DNA from: an uncultured Paracoccaceae bacterium
Lineage (GTDB): Bacteria; Pseudomonadota; Alphaproteobacteria; Rhodobacterales; Rhodobacteraceae
DNA: 64,000 nucleotides
Direction: 5' to 3'
Assembly (NCBI GenBank): GCA_947489705.1
Contig: CANLEQ010000011.1
Span: 48,942 to 112,941, forward strand
Part shown: piece after piece, positions 7,735 through 15,650 of the stretch
Numbering within the stretch: position 1 is the first letter of the stretch
Layout: every line of letters starts with the position of its first letter
Position numbers and translations under genes: made by a program
Notes under the pieces: generated by a model
Seen by the model: only the letters and a program-made list of their open reading frames with translations
What the model was told of the DNA's origin: nothing
Database searches by the model: none

Positions 7735-8177
7735 TGTCCCAGACCGAAATGAAGACCGAGGAGACCCGGACGACGTCCGGCTCGAACGGTGCCCGCCGCA
7801 CCATCCGCGACACTGGCAGCCTGGTGGGCGACGCGCTGCAGCAGGTGGTGGCCCTCCTGCGCGGAGAGTTCGACCTCTTCCGCGCCGAGATGGACCAGAA
7901 CGTCAAGCGTGCCGTCGCTGCGATCGGCATGATCGTGGTGGGCATCGTCTTGATTCTGGTAGCCCTGAACGTCCTCGCCAGCGCCTTGGTCGCCGCGATC
8001 TCCGAACTGGGTCTGGAGCTCGGCTGGTCGGCGCTGATCGTGGGCGTCGCTTTTGCCGTGATCGCCGCGATCCTGGCCATCAAGGGCACCAACGATCTAA
8101 AATTGACGTCCCTCGCGCCGACGCGCACCATGACGAACGTGGAACGCGACAGCGAGGCCGTAAAGAAGGCATTGTGA
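7734..8177 (+). CDS. Holin-like (YqjE-type) inner-membrane protein
   Basis: This 147-residue protein has a charged N-terminus, a conserved helix (VGDALQQVVALLRGEFDLFRAEM), two hydrophobic segments (about 62-85 and 92-118) and a short charged tail ending in a conserved LAPTRTMTNVERD stretch. It belongs to the phage-holin superfamily III/YqjE group, membrane proteins that usually accompany YqjD-like proteins. It lies between the YqjD-like and DUF3618 genes with overlapping or single-base spacing. A paralogue at 17584-18000 has the same tail (LAPTRTVKNVQRD) and the same neighbour. A role in membrane organisation during stress is inferred from family and context. Confidence 0.75.
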   Translation: MSQTEMKTEETRTTSGSNGARRTIRDTGSLVGDALQQVVALLRGEFDLFRAEMDQNVKRAVAAIGMIVVGIVLILVALNVLASALVAAISELGLELGWSALIVGVAFAVIAAILAIKGTNDLKLTSLAPTRTMTNVERDSEAVKKAL

Positions 8178-8178
8178 G

Positions 8179-9261
8179 ATGAGTGACACAAGGACACCCG
8201 GCGAGATCGAACGCGATCTCGAACAGAATCGCGAGGGCTTCCAGAACACCCTTGCCGCCCTGCAGGAGACGTTTACGCCGGACGCGATCTTCCGCAGCAT
8301 CACCGACAATGTCGGTCGCCACGGCGGCGATTTCGGCAAGTCCGTCGCGGACGCGGCCAAGGGCAACCCGCTGGCGCTTGCCGTGACCGGGATCGGTCTC
8401 GGCTGGCTGATGTTCGGCCGCGGTCCCAGCGCCAGCCAGATCGAGGATGGCGCCCGCCGGACCGGCGATTCTGGAGGCAGCATGTTCGGCGGCGGACAGA
8501 GGGACGGCATCCGGATGTTCGGTGGCGGTCGCTCGATCGATTACGGCGAGGATGCCGATGCTCATATCGGCCCCCGCGGGCCGGTCCCGGAAGACAGCGG
8601 CCCGAACTGGTTCTCGGGCAATCAAGGCCCGAGCGCCGGCCAGCGCATGCGGGCCGGGTTGCACAACTCTCAGCGACATGCGTCGAAGGCCGGCGGCCGG
8701 GTACGCGAGCGCTCCTCCGACATGGGGCGGCGGCTTTCCGAGGGCACCGAACACATGAACGAACAGGCGCGAGAGCGGATCATCACGGCCCGTGAGCAGG
8801 CTATCCTCGCCCGCGAGCAGGTCGGCCGCGGGGTGCAGCAAGGGGCGAACCGCGCCACGGGCTTCTTCGACGAGCACCCGATCGTAGCCGGTGCGCTTGC
8901 CTTCGCCGTGGGGGCCACGATTGCGGGCAGCCTGCCACGATCACGCACCGAGGACGAGTACTTCGGCGCCGAGAGCGACCGTCTCTACGACGAGGCAGAG
9001 CGCGTCTTCGAGGAAGAACGGGCCAAGGTCGAGCGGGTCGGAAGCGCCGCAATGGAAGAGGCCAGGACCGTTGGCAAGGAAGTCCAGAAGGACGCGGATG
9101 CCGCGGTTCGCGAGGCAAAGGACAAGGCCGATCGCGATACCCAAGGCGAAGGCTCCGCCGCTGACGCTGTGGTGGAGAAAACGGAAGACTCCGCTCGCCG
9201 GGTCGCTCAAGCGGCTGAAAAGCAGGCGAAGAAGGAGGATCTCGGTTCATCCCGCGGCTGA
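8179..9261 (+). CDS. DUF3618 domain protein with long coiled-coil tail
   Basis: The 360-residue protein begins with the DUF3618 signature (TPGEIERDLEQNREGFQNTL), followed by a hydrophobic segment near residue 55-75 (NPLALAVTGIGLGWLMFGRG). A long hydrophilic region follows, then a second hydrophobic stretch around 235-250 (PIVAGALAFAVGATIAG) and an Ala/Glu/Lys-rich helical C-terminus likely to form a coiled coil. It starts one base after the holin-like gene and ends the operon ahead of a strong terminator. The paralogue at 16869 is shorter. DUF3618 proteins are membrane-anchored and of unknown biochemical role. Confidence 0.78.
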   Translation: MSDTRTPGEIERDLEQNREGFQNTLAALQETFTPDAIFRSITDNVGRHGGDFGKSVADAAKGNPLALAVTGIGLGWLMFGRGPSASQIEDGARRTGDSGGSMFGGGQRDGIRMFGGGRSIDYGEDADAHIGPRGPVPEDSGPNWFSGNQGPSAGQRMRAGLHNSQRHASKAGGRVRERSSDMGRRLSEGTEHMNEQARERIITAREQAILAREQVGRGVQQGANRATGFFDEHPIVAGALAFAVGATIAGSLPRSRTEDEYFGAESDRLYDEAERVFEEERAKVERVGSAAMEEARTVGKEVQKDADAAVREAKDKADRDTQGEGSAADAVVEKTEDSARRVAQAAEKQAKKEDLGSSRG

Positions 9262-9283
9262 CCCTCAACGCCTTGGCCCTGAA

Positions 9284-9313
9284 ACGCCCGCGCCGACAAG
9301 CGCGGGCGTTTTT
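9284..9313 (+). terminator. Rho-independent terminator of the stress cassette
   Basis: ACGCCCGCGC (9284-9293) pairs perfectly with GCGCGGGCGT (9300-9309) around the loop CGACAA and is followed by TTTT. It closes the 7102-9261 operon. Confidence 0.85.
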
Positions 9314-9337
9314 CGTGTCCTAGCTCGGCGGCAAGAC

Positions 9338-9510
9338 TCAGGGAGAGCGGCCGACCTCTTCCGCCTTCACGGCCCCGCGTTCTCCCTTGGCGAGGTTTCG
9401 CCCTGTCGTTGTGTCGCGCTCCGTCTGGTGCTCCATTTTTAGAATTGATCTCCGCGCCGAGCAGGATGATGTAGGCCGAGAGCTACAGCCGGGTCAGCAG
9501 ACTGAACTTT
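9338..9510 (-). pseudogene. Decayed C-terminal end of a yihY/brkB-type gene
   Basis: Read on the minus strand, the sequence gives LLTRL-stop-LSAYIILLGAEINS, and after one extra base, MEHQTERDTTTG to a stop at 9338-9340. This matches the end of the intact YihY protein encoded at 18085-19038 (LSAFIVLLGAELNS, MEHQTVEDTTTG). An in-frame TAG and a frameshift show decay, and the upstream part has been replaced by IS21 sequences. It implies that the first stress cassette once had its own yihY, as the second one does. Confidence 0.7.
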
Positions 9511-9511
9511 T

Positions 9512-9644
9512 CCCAGAAGTGCCGAAGTAAAATTCCCCACTTTTGCGGGCCCGGTAATCAGCCGGGTTCAGAGATTGGCGGCTCCGTTTTTGGGCGGCCC
9601 GCCGCGGCGTTTTGGGGGCGGCGGCGGCGCGATCGGGGCATTGG
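9512..9644 (-). pseudogene. Distal end of an older IS21 element (istB tail and terminus)
   Basis: On the minus strand the segment continues an IstB C-terminus (NAPIAPPPPPKRRGGPP, then KNGAANL and a stop at 9568-9570) and then runs into non-coding terminal sequence (AAGTGGGGAATTTTACTTCG). It is the other half of the istB fragment at 12204-12374; the two are separated by the younger IS21 element. Joining them after removing one copy of the 8-base target duplication restores the reading frame. Confidence 0.72.
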
Positions 9645-9734
9645 TGCGTATTCCACGGAAGATGGGCATCGATTCCACGGCATCGTGGGCAGCCATTCCA
9701 CGCCTCGGGCAGTCTGGCCGACTGGTTCATGGAG

Positions 9735-10499
9735 TCAGGCTCGGCCCGTCGGGTCAAGCGGTTTCAATGTGGCCGCGCGCTTGCGCATGCTCTCGCCGGC
9801 AAGGGGCAGCCGGTGAGCGTTATGGACGAGGCGGTCCAGGATGGCATCGGCCAAGGTCGGATCGCCGATGGCCTCGTGCCAGTGCTCTACCGGGAGTTGG
9901 CTGGTGACAATCGTGGAGCCGCGGCCGTGGCGGTCTTCGAGGATTTCCAGCAGGTCGCGCCGTTCGGCTGAAGTCGGAACCGAGAGCCCCCAATCGTCGA
10001 GGATGAGCAACTCGGTCCGCTCGAGGCCTTTCAGCATCCTGGCGTGCCGGCCGTCTCCGCGGGCGATGGCGAGAGCCTCGAACAGCTTCGGCATCCGGTG
10101 ATAAACGACGCGTCGGCCGTCCCGGCAAGCCTTGTGGCCGAGGGCGCAAGCGATCCAGCTTTTTCCGAGGCCGGTGGGGCCGGTGATGAGCAGGTTCTCG
10201 TGTCGGTCGATCCAGGCGCCGTCGATGAGGTGAGCCATCACGGCGCGGTCGATGCCGCGTGGGGCGCGCAGGTCGAGATCTTCCACACAGGCGGCCTGGC
10301 GGAGAGCGGCAAACTTGAGGCGGGTGGTCAGCCGCTTGGTGTCCCGTTCAGCGGCCTCTCGATCGACCAGTAGGCCCAGGCGTTCTTCGAAGCCGAGGCT
10401 GTCGAAGGTGGCTCCGGCCTGGCGCTGCTCGTCCAGTGCCTTGACCATGCCGGTGAGGCCGAGGGCGATGAGCCGCTCAGAGGTGGGATGGATCAGCAA
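9735..10499 (-). CDS. istB: IS21-family ATP-binding helper protein IstB
   Basis: The 254-residue protein is the AAA+ transposition helper. A helical N-terminal domain (SERLIALGLTGMVKALDE) is followed by Walker A GPTGLGKS (about residues 108-115) and Walker B LLILDDWG. The C-terminus includes DAILDRLVHNAHRL. The likely start is TTG at 10499, giving MLIHPT with GGAG upstream. A much longer frame extends beyond it, but it overlaps istA antisense-free coding in another frame and has no IstB homology. It works with IstA as a target-selecting regulator of IS21 transposition. Confidence 0.9.
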   Translation of the reverse strand: MLIHPTSERLIALGLTGMVKALDEQRQAGATFDSLGFEERLGLLVDREAAERDTKRLTTRLKFAALRQAACVEDLDLRAPRGIDRAVMAHLIDGAWIDRHENLLITGPTGLGKSWIACALGHKACRDGRRVVYHRMPKLFEALAIARGDGRHARMLKGLERTELLILDDWGLSVPTSAERRDLLEILEDRHGRGSTIVTSQLPVEHWHEAIGDPTLADAILDRLVHNAHRLPLAGESMRKRAATLKPLDPTGRA

Positions 10500-10513
10500 G
10501 GTGGGGTCTCCTT

Positions 10514-12070
10514 TCAATGGTAATAGCCCTGTCCGCGGATGTTGGGGTGCTGAAGCGGACGCTCGTCGGGGGCGTCTTCGAGGAAGGCGCTGTCGAGCCC
10601 GTTCTTCAGGATCGATCTGATCGACGCGACGGAGCGGGCCCGGATGGATATTCCACGCCGGCAGGCGGCATCGAGGCGGGCAGGCTCGTAGCTCTTGGCC
10701 AGTGCGAGAACGCCAAGGCAGCTTCGAAAGCCCTGCTCGGGATGTGGGCGGTCGGCCATCACGGCCTCGCAGAATGCCGTCACCGATGGGCCGAGCTTCT
10801 CGGCCTGCGCCAACACCCGCGCCGGCGTCCACTCCGCATGGCGACGGTGGGACGAGGGCATATGCTCCGGGACCGTCACATGGCTGCGTCGGCCGGGGCA
10901 GCGCGGATGGCTGGCGACCCGTTGTCCCTTGTGGAAGATCTCGACGACGGCTCCGCAAACCCGAACATCGACCTCTTGTCGGATCAGGCCGAACGGCACG
11001 GAATACCACGAGCTGTCGACCTCGACGTGATAGTCGGGTGCGACGCGGGCCCGCTTCCAGCGGGCGAACTTGTAGGGCTCCGGCGGCAGCGGCTCGAGGT
11101 TCGGCCGGTCGATCGTGGCAAAGAGATCAGCGCGGCTGGCGCCGTAGCCGCGCATCACGCGCATGTTCAACTCGTCCACCAGCCGCCGGATCGCGGCGTT
11201 CAGATCGGCCAGGGAGAAGAAGCGCAGATTGCGCAGCCGCGCCAAAATCCAGCGCTGCGCGACTTGCACAGCGACTTCCACCTTCGCCTTGTCGCGGGGC
11301 TTGTAAGGACGCGCCGGCAGGATCGCCGTGCCATAGTGGCTGGCCATCTCCGCATAGGTCCGGTTCAGGCCCGGATCGAAGCGGTCGGCCTTGAACACCG
11401 CCGACTTCAGATTGTCCGGTACCACGACCTTCGGCACGCCGCCGAGGAACGTGAACATCCGGACATGCGCCTCAATCCAGTCCTCGAGCCCCTCGGACGC
11501 CACGGCCTCGGCGTAGGTATAGTTCGATGCCCCCATCGCCGCGACGAACAGCTTCATGGCCCGGGCTAACCCGGTCGCAGGATCGATCACGTCGATCATG
11601 TCGCCCGCGAAGTCGACGAAGACCTTCTCGCCGCCAATATGTGTCTGCCGCATCGTCGGCCGGACCCGGCCCTTCCAGGCCTCGTAATGCTCGCAAAACC
11701 AGGCGTAGCCGAAGCCAAGGGGGTGGGCCGCGCGATACTCGTCCCAGAGCAGAGCGCGCGTGACGCCCGGACGCCGCAGCTCCCGATCCACGAGGGACCA
11801 GTCGGGCACGGGCCGCTCCCCGTCCGGCACCGACGGCGTTGCCGGGAACAACAGCAACTCGAGGTCGTCGTCGGACAGCGCGTCGGGAAGTGGCCAGGTC
11901 AGACCGGCCGTCCGCGCCCGCCCGAGATACGCTCCGACAGTTCCCTTACCCAGCCCAAGCGAGGCGGCGATCGCCCTCTCGCTCATCCCCTGCGCATACT
12001 TCAACCGTAGCACATCTCGTATCCGGCGCATCGACAGTCGTCCCGTTGGCATCACGGCCCCCTCGTTCAA
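10514..12070 (-). CDS. istA: IS21-family transposase IstA
   Basis: The 518-residue DDE transposase begins with a helix-turn-helix region (LRLKYAQGMSERAIAASLGL, about 15-35). The integrase core starts near residue 130 (KVFVDFAGDMIDVIDP with the first catalytic Asp), with the second Asp in VPDNLKSAV and a Glu in DKAKVEVAVQ. A C-terminal beta-barrel domain follows (DYHVEVDSSWYSVPF). It lies 14 bases upstream of istB in the usual istAB order. No internal stop is present, so the transposase appears functional. Confidence 0.92.
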   Translation of the reverse strand: MNEGAVMPTGRLSMRRIRDVLRLKYAQGMSERAIAASLGLGKGTVGAYLGRARTAGLTWPLPDALSDDDLELLLFPATPSVPDGERPVPDWSLVDRELRRPGVTRALLWDEYRAAHPLGFGYAWFCEHYEAWKGRVRPTMRQTHIGGEKVFVDFAGDMIDVIDPATGLARAMKLFVAAMGASNYTYAEAVASEGLEDWIEAHVRMFTFLGGVPKVVVPDNLKSAVFKADRFDPGLNRTYAEMASHYGTAILPARPYKPRDKAKVEVAVQVAQRWILARLRNLRFFSLADLNAAIRRLVDELNMRVMRGYGASRADLFATIDRPNLEPLPPEPYKFARWKRARVAPDYHVEVDSSWYSVPFGLIRQEVDVRVCGAVVEIFHKGQRVASHPRCPGRRSHVTVPEHMPSSHRRHAEWTPARVLAQAEKLGPSVTAFCEAVMADRPHPEQGFRSCLGVLALAKSYEPARLDAACRRGISIRARSVASIRSILKNGLDSAFLEDAPDERPLQHPNIRGQGYYH

Positions 12071-12203
12071 AAACGAAGGTCACCGTAGCTTCAGACTGTC
12101 GGCCAAACCCGCCCACGATCGCGTGGAACGGCTGCCCCTCATCGCGTGGAACCGCTGCCCACGATCATCTGGAATGGGCACCCATCATCCCGTGGAACAC
12201 GCA

Positions 12204-12374
12204 GGCATTGGCGCGGACGTGTTCGGGTATGAGGTCAGCGTGGCCGCGTAGCTGGTAGCTGGCACCCTCGATGTGGACGACGAGGGCGTGGTGGAGAAGC
12301 CGGTCGAGGAGCGCAGTGGCAACGACGGGATCGCTGAAGACCTCCCGCCGTTCGGCAAAGCCGCGGTTCGACAT
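12204..12374 (-). pseudogene. C-terminal istB fragment of an older IS21 element
   Basis: Minus-strand translation gives NRGFAERREVFSDPVVATAL and LLDRLLHHALVVHIEGASYQ, then LRGHADLIPEHVRANA, the C-terminal quarter of an IstB protein different from the intact one next door. It lacks the Walker motifs. At its 3' end it is cut by the younger IS21 element, and its final codons are found at 9568-9644. Its upstream side is truncated close to the histidine kinase stop. Confidence 0.72.
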
Positions 12375-12412
12375 GTGCTTGTCTTAGTCTTACTCGCAAC
12401 TCGTCCGTGAGG

Positions 12413-14359
12413 CTAACCGCCCGATGTCTTCAGCCGTCCTTCGATGGTGAACACCGCGCCGTCCGGCTCCAGTCGCAGGGCGGATTTCCCGCCGAAGTAG
12501 CTGCCGGTAATGCGGTCGAGGATTGTGGAGCCGAAGCCGGTCGCGTCTGTCGCCTCGGGGGCAGGGCCGGCCAACTCACGCCATGTCAGGTGGAAGGCAT
12601 GATCGGTGCTCAACGTCCACCGGATCTCGACCCAGCCCTCTGGGACGGACAGCGCGCCGTATTTTACCGCATTCGTTGCCAGCTCGTGGATTGCCAGCGA
12701 CAGGCCCAGCACCTGCTGTTCGTCGAGCTCGATATGGGGCCCGTCCACGACCAGGCGCTCCGGTATGGAGAGGTGGGGCTCCATCGAGTCCAAGATCACG
12801 GACCGGATGTTCGTCCGATAGGACCCCTCATCTGTGAGCATGTCCTGGGCGCGTCCCAAGGCGTTCAGCCGGGCCACGACCTGCGTGCGGCCAGCCTCCA
12901 GCGTCGTGGCATGGCGCAGCGACTGACCGGCGACGACCTGCGCGATGGTCAGCACGTTCTTCATCCGGTGTGCCAGTTCGCGGTTCATCAACTTCCGCTC
13001 CTCGACCGCGCGCACGCGCTCGATGGCCGCGCAGGTGCGATCGAAAACTCCGCGGACGAAGTCGAGTTCGGGCTGCGTCCAATCTCGTGGACGGTCGTCG
13101 TTGACGAAGAGCACGGCCTTCAGTTGCCCCTGTTCTATCAGAGGCACGTTCACCAGAGCGCACGCCTTGATGCCCTCAAGCGGGGCAGGGTCAGCGACAC
13201 GCGGATCGTCGCGCACATCCGTGATCACCACCGTCTGGCCCCGCTGCAGGGGTTCATTGAACGAACCGAAGTCGGTGTAGCGCAGGACACCCACGATGCT
13301 AGCCGCGCCATCTGCCGTCCAGTCGACTCGGATGTCGATCGCGTCGCCGTCGGGGTCGACCTCGCCGAATCCGGCCCGCGACAGATCGAGCGTCCGGCCC
13401 ATCACCTCGGCGGCGAGCTGGGCCATCCGGTCGGGATCGTGAAGCTCGCGCAGCCTGTCACTCACTTCCAGCACGGCGGTGCGCATCCGTTCCTCGCGGT
13501 GGCGCTCCGTGACGTCGATCATGACGCCCGATCGGATGCGCATGCAGGAGGCGGATATGCCCCTCGCTTCGGCGCTCCCGCCCTCCTGTCCGAGGTCGGA
13601 CAGCGTGTTGAGCCAGCGCACACTGCCGCCAGTGTGCACCACACGAAAGGTCACGTCGAGATGGCCGCCGGCTTCGGATGTGCGGCGCTGTTCATCGGCG
13701 ACGCGGTCCACATCGTTTGGGTGGATACGCGCGAAGAACGTCTCCGCCTCCGCTCCCTTGCGCAGCATGGCCGGATCAAGGTCGAACATGCACGCGCAGC
13801 TGGCATCGGCCAAGACGATTCCCGCCACCGGATCGAACCGGTAGAGCCCGATCGTGCCAGACGCCCGCAGCACGGTGGCGACGCTGTCCTCCAGCTCCCT
13901 GACGCGCAGTTCGGCCTCGTGCTTCTGCGTCTGGTCACGAAAGATCTTGAGGAATCCCGTGGGTGCCGGAGCTCCGTGCCGTGTCGCATCTTCGACCCGC
14001 AAGGGCATCATCAGACCTTGCGCGTAGAAGCGCGTGCCGTCGCGACGCATGTGATAACGCTCGTCTGTCGCCCGCCCCGTCTCGGCGGCCTCGCGCATTT
14101 CCTCCCTCATGCGGTCCTGGGTATTATCCTCGGGGGTGAAGAACGCCTCGGAGGAACGGCCCGTGATCTCCTCCTCGGTCCACCTCAGGATGCGCTCGGC
14201 TCCCTCGTTCCAAGACGTTACATCGCCCTCCGCAGAAAGCGTTACGATGGCATAGTCGATCGCACTGTCGAGAATGAGCCGCCCGAGCTCGGCGTCGCTG
14301 AGGGGTACGGCGCGTGCATCGCCTACAACCACCCCGCCACTTTTGTTCCCGTCGGCCAT
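12413..14359 (-). CDS. HWE-family sensor histidine kinase with PAS, PAS and GAF domains
   Basis: This 648-residue soluble kinase has a first PAS domain (about 26-150, DSAIDYAIVTLSAEGDVTSW), a second PAS domain (about 160-285), a GAF domain (about 290-445) and an HWE kinase core. The core has ELAHRMKNVL as phospho-acceptor His box, HELATNAVKYGAL as N box, and the diagnostic W-x-E (TWREL) before GFGSTIL. No membrane segment is seen, so it should sense a cytoplasmic cue. The start at 14359 follows GGGAG; an in-frame ATG far upstream would read across the divergent promoter. It is divergent from a single-domain response regulator. HWE kinases commonly feed the alphaproteobacterial general stress pathway. 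A paralogous pair lies at 52082-54277. Confidence 0.85.
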   Translation of the reverse strand: MADGNKSGGVVVGDARAVPLSDAELGRLILDSAIDYAIVTLSAEGDVTSWNEGAERILRWTEEEITGRSSEAFFTPEDNTQDRMREEMREAAETGRATDERYHMRRDGTRFYAQGLMMPLRVEDATRHGAPAPTGFLKIFRDQTQKHEAELRVRELEDSVATVLRASGTIGLYRFDPVAGIVLADASCACMFDLDPAMLRKGAEAETFFARIHPNDVDRVADEQRRTSEAGGHLDVTFRVVHTGGSVRWLNTLSDLGQEGGSAEARGISASCMRIRSGVMIDVTERHREERMRTAVLEVSDRLRELHDPDRMAQLAAEVMGRTLDLSRAGFGEVDPDGDAIDIRVDWTADGAASIVGVLRYTDFGSFNEPLQRGQTVVITDVRDDPRVADPAPLEGIKACALVNVPLIEQGQLKAVLFVNDDRPRDWTQPELDFVRGVFDRTCAAIERVRAVEERKLMNRELAHRMKNVLTIAQVVAGQSLRHATTLEAGRTQVVARLNALGRAQDMLTDEGSYRTNIRSVILDSMEPHLSIPERLVVDGPHIELDEQQVLGLSLAIHELATNAVKYGALSVPEGWVEIRWTLSTDHAFHLTWRELAGPAPEATDATGFGSTILDRITGSYFGGKSALRLEPDGAVFTIEGRLKTSGG

Positions 14360-14543
14360 TTCATCGCTCCCGACCCAATTGTTCGAAAGTCGGCCGACGC
14401 GCGACCGACTTTTTCTTTTTCTAAACAACCAAACGAAGGGTGACAAACAAGGCGCAACTGCTGATTTTGCCGAACTTGGAAGGGCTGCGCGTGTTGAAAT
14501 GTCGTTCAAATGCACGATCGAAACACCCGGAGGAACGGCGGCA

Positions 14544-14930
14544 ATGAAATTAACCCTGGAAGGTTGCAGGATCCTTATCGTAGAGGACGAGCCGCTTATC
14601 GCGCTCGACATCGAGGCGACGCTCGCGGATGCGGGTGCCCGGATTCTCGGCCCGGTTCATTCGGAAGCGGCGGCCATGGCCTTGGTCGACGCAGCCGTCT
14701 CCGACGCAGACGGGGCGCTGAAGATTGACAGGGCCGTACTCGATGTCCATCTCGGTGACAATACATGCGAGGCGGTGGCCGCGCGCCTCACATCACTCAA
14801 GGTACCGTTCGTGTTCCATAGCGGCTTTGCGCGAGACACGGAACCTTTCGTTGCCCGATCGGCCGCGCCCCACCTACGCAAGCCCGCATCAGCCGAAGCC
14901 CTGATCGCAGCGCTCGACAACGAGACCTAG
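14544..14930 (+). CDS. Single-domain response regulator
   Basis: The 128-residue protein consists only of a receiver domain: acidic pair in LIVEDEPLIALDIEATL (residues 10-26), phospho-acceptor Asp in AVLDVHLGD (about 73), conserved Thr/Ser position in FVFHSGF, and Lys in LRKPAS (about 113). There is no output domain, so it probably acts as a phosphate sink or intermediate, like LovR/SdrG-type regulators in general stress signalling. The ATG at 14544 is preceded by GGAGG; an upstream start would lie inside the divergent kinase gene. The partner is expected to be the HWE kinase at 12413-14359. Confidence 0.82.
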   Translation: MKLTLEGCRILIVEDEPLIALDIEATLADAGARILGPVHSEAAAMALVDAAVSDADGALKIDRAVLDVHLGDNTCEAVAARLTSLKVPFVFHSGFARDTEPFVARSAAPHLRKPASAEALIAALDNET

Positions 14931-15116
14931 AAGCAGTTTCGTTCGCATGCCCAAGGGAAACGGACCTTCGTGCGTCGCGTAGCGAAAGCTCAGTTTGTCC
15001 TGCGCTCTGGCTGCCCAAGCTCCGCGCGGCGAATGACCGCCTCGAGGTAGTCACCCCTCAAGTGCGGATCAGGCACCATGACCGATCCGCGAACAAGGGG
15101 TCATGCTTCCTTCGGA

Positions 15117-15650
15117 TTAACTGCTGCTTTGGCAGTGTTCGGCTGGCAATATGCCCCCATCACCTGTTTGTGCCGCGCTGACCACGGCCAGCATTCCGTC
15201 GGCCTCTAGGAAGATCCCTTCGACGTCCTGGAACGAGCCGAAGCCGCTTTGGCGCACGGCAGTGGCGAGCTCGTCTTCCGTAATTCTCTCCCTTCGCATT
15301 CCGGCGCGCTGGAAGTTCCCTTTGTAGAAAAGAACCGTGGGTGCGGCCGTTAGCAATTGCTCGACGGTTCGCGAACGTTGCCTGAGAGTGGCCGCCACAA
15401 ACTGTAGCGTAACCAGAAGCGTAAAGGCTGTCACCGCCTCGACAAAAGCAACACTGCGGGCCGTGAGAAGACTGCCGAACGAAGCACCGAGGGCGACCGT
15501 GATGAGGAAGTCGAAGGCGTTCATTTGGCTCAGCGTGCGCTTGCCGCTGATCCGCTGAAGCGCGACCAAGGCGCCATAGGCAAGCGTGCCGACAACGATG
15601 ATGCGCAGGACCGGAGCCCAGCCCCCGAAGAAGAAGGTAACCTCGCTCAC
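15117..15650 (-). CDS. DUF421/YetF-family membrane protein
   Basis: The 177-residue protein has three N-terminal membrane segments (about 10-28, 45-65 and 68-88) with the family motif LQRISGKRTLSQMNAFDFL. A C-terminal cytoplasmic domain contains PTVLFYKGNFQRAGMRRERI and a conserved EGIFLEADG. It matches YetF-like proteins of unknown function. The GTG at 15650 overlaps the TGA of the upstream channel gene (GTGA) and follows GGGAGGACA, so I prefer it to the GTG at 15668. Coupled expression with the K+ channel gene is likely. A second family member is at 46127-46651. Confidence 0.8.
   Translation of the reverse strand: MSEVTFFFGGWAPVLRIIVVGTLAYGALVALQRISGKRTLSQMNAFDFLITVALGASFGSLLTARSVAFVEAVTAFTLLVTLQFVAATLRQRSRTVEQLLTAAPTVLFYKGNFQRAGMRRERITEDELATAVRQSGFGSFQDVEGIFLEADGMLAVVSAAQTGDGGILPAEHCQSSS

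Larger units (their letters stand above)
9645..12203 (-). mobile_element. Complete IS21-family insertion sequence with 8-bp target duplication
   Basis: The 2559-base element has termini TGCGTATTCCACGG (left) and, read inward from the right, TGCGTGTTCCACGG. Further copies of the TTCCACG motif lie near each end, as expected of the multiple transposase-binding repeats of IS21. It is flanked by the direct repeat GGCATTGG at 9637-9644 and 12204-12211, the target duplication. istA and istB are intact, so the element may be active. It inserted into the istB gene of an older, different IS21-family element. Confidence 0.9.

Noticed and set aside
9735..11009. A 424-codon open frame as a single large IstB
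   Set aside because: Only the part from the TTG at 10499 matches IstB; the rest lies over istA in another frame and has arginine-rich shadow composition.
12407..14443. 678-codon plus-strand frame opposite the HWE kinase
   Set aside because: It is the complement of a well-supported kinase gene, with His/Arg/Gly-rich shadow composition and no domain.
14470..14500. EcfG promoter before the receiver at 14544 (CGAAC-N16-TGTT)
   Set aside because: Two of the nine consensus bases differ, and similar matches are expected by chance at this base composition.
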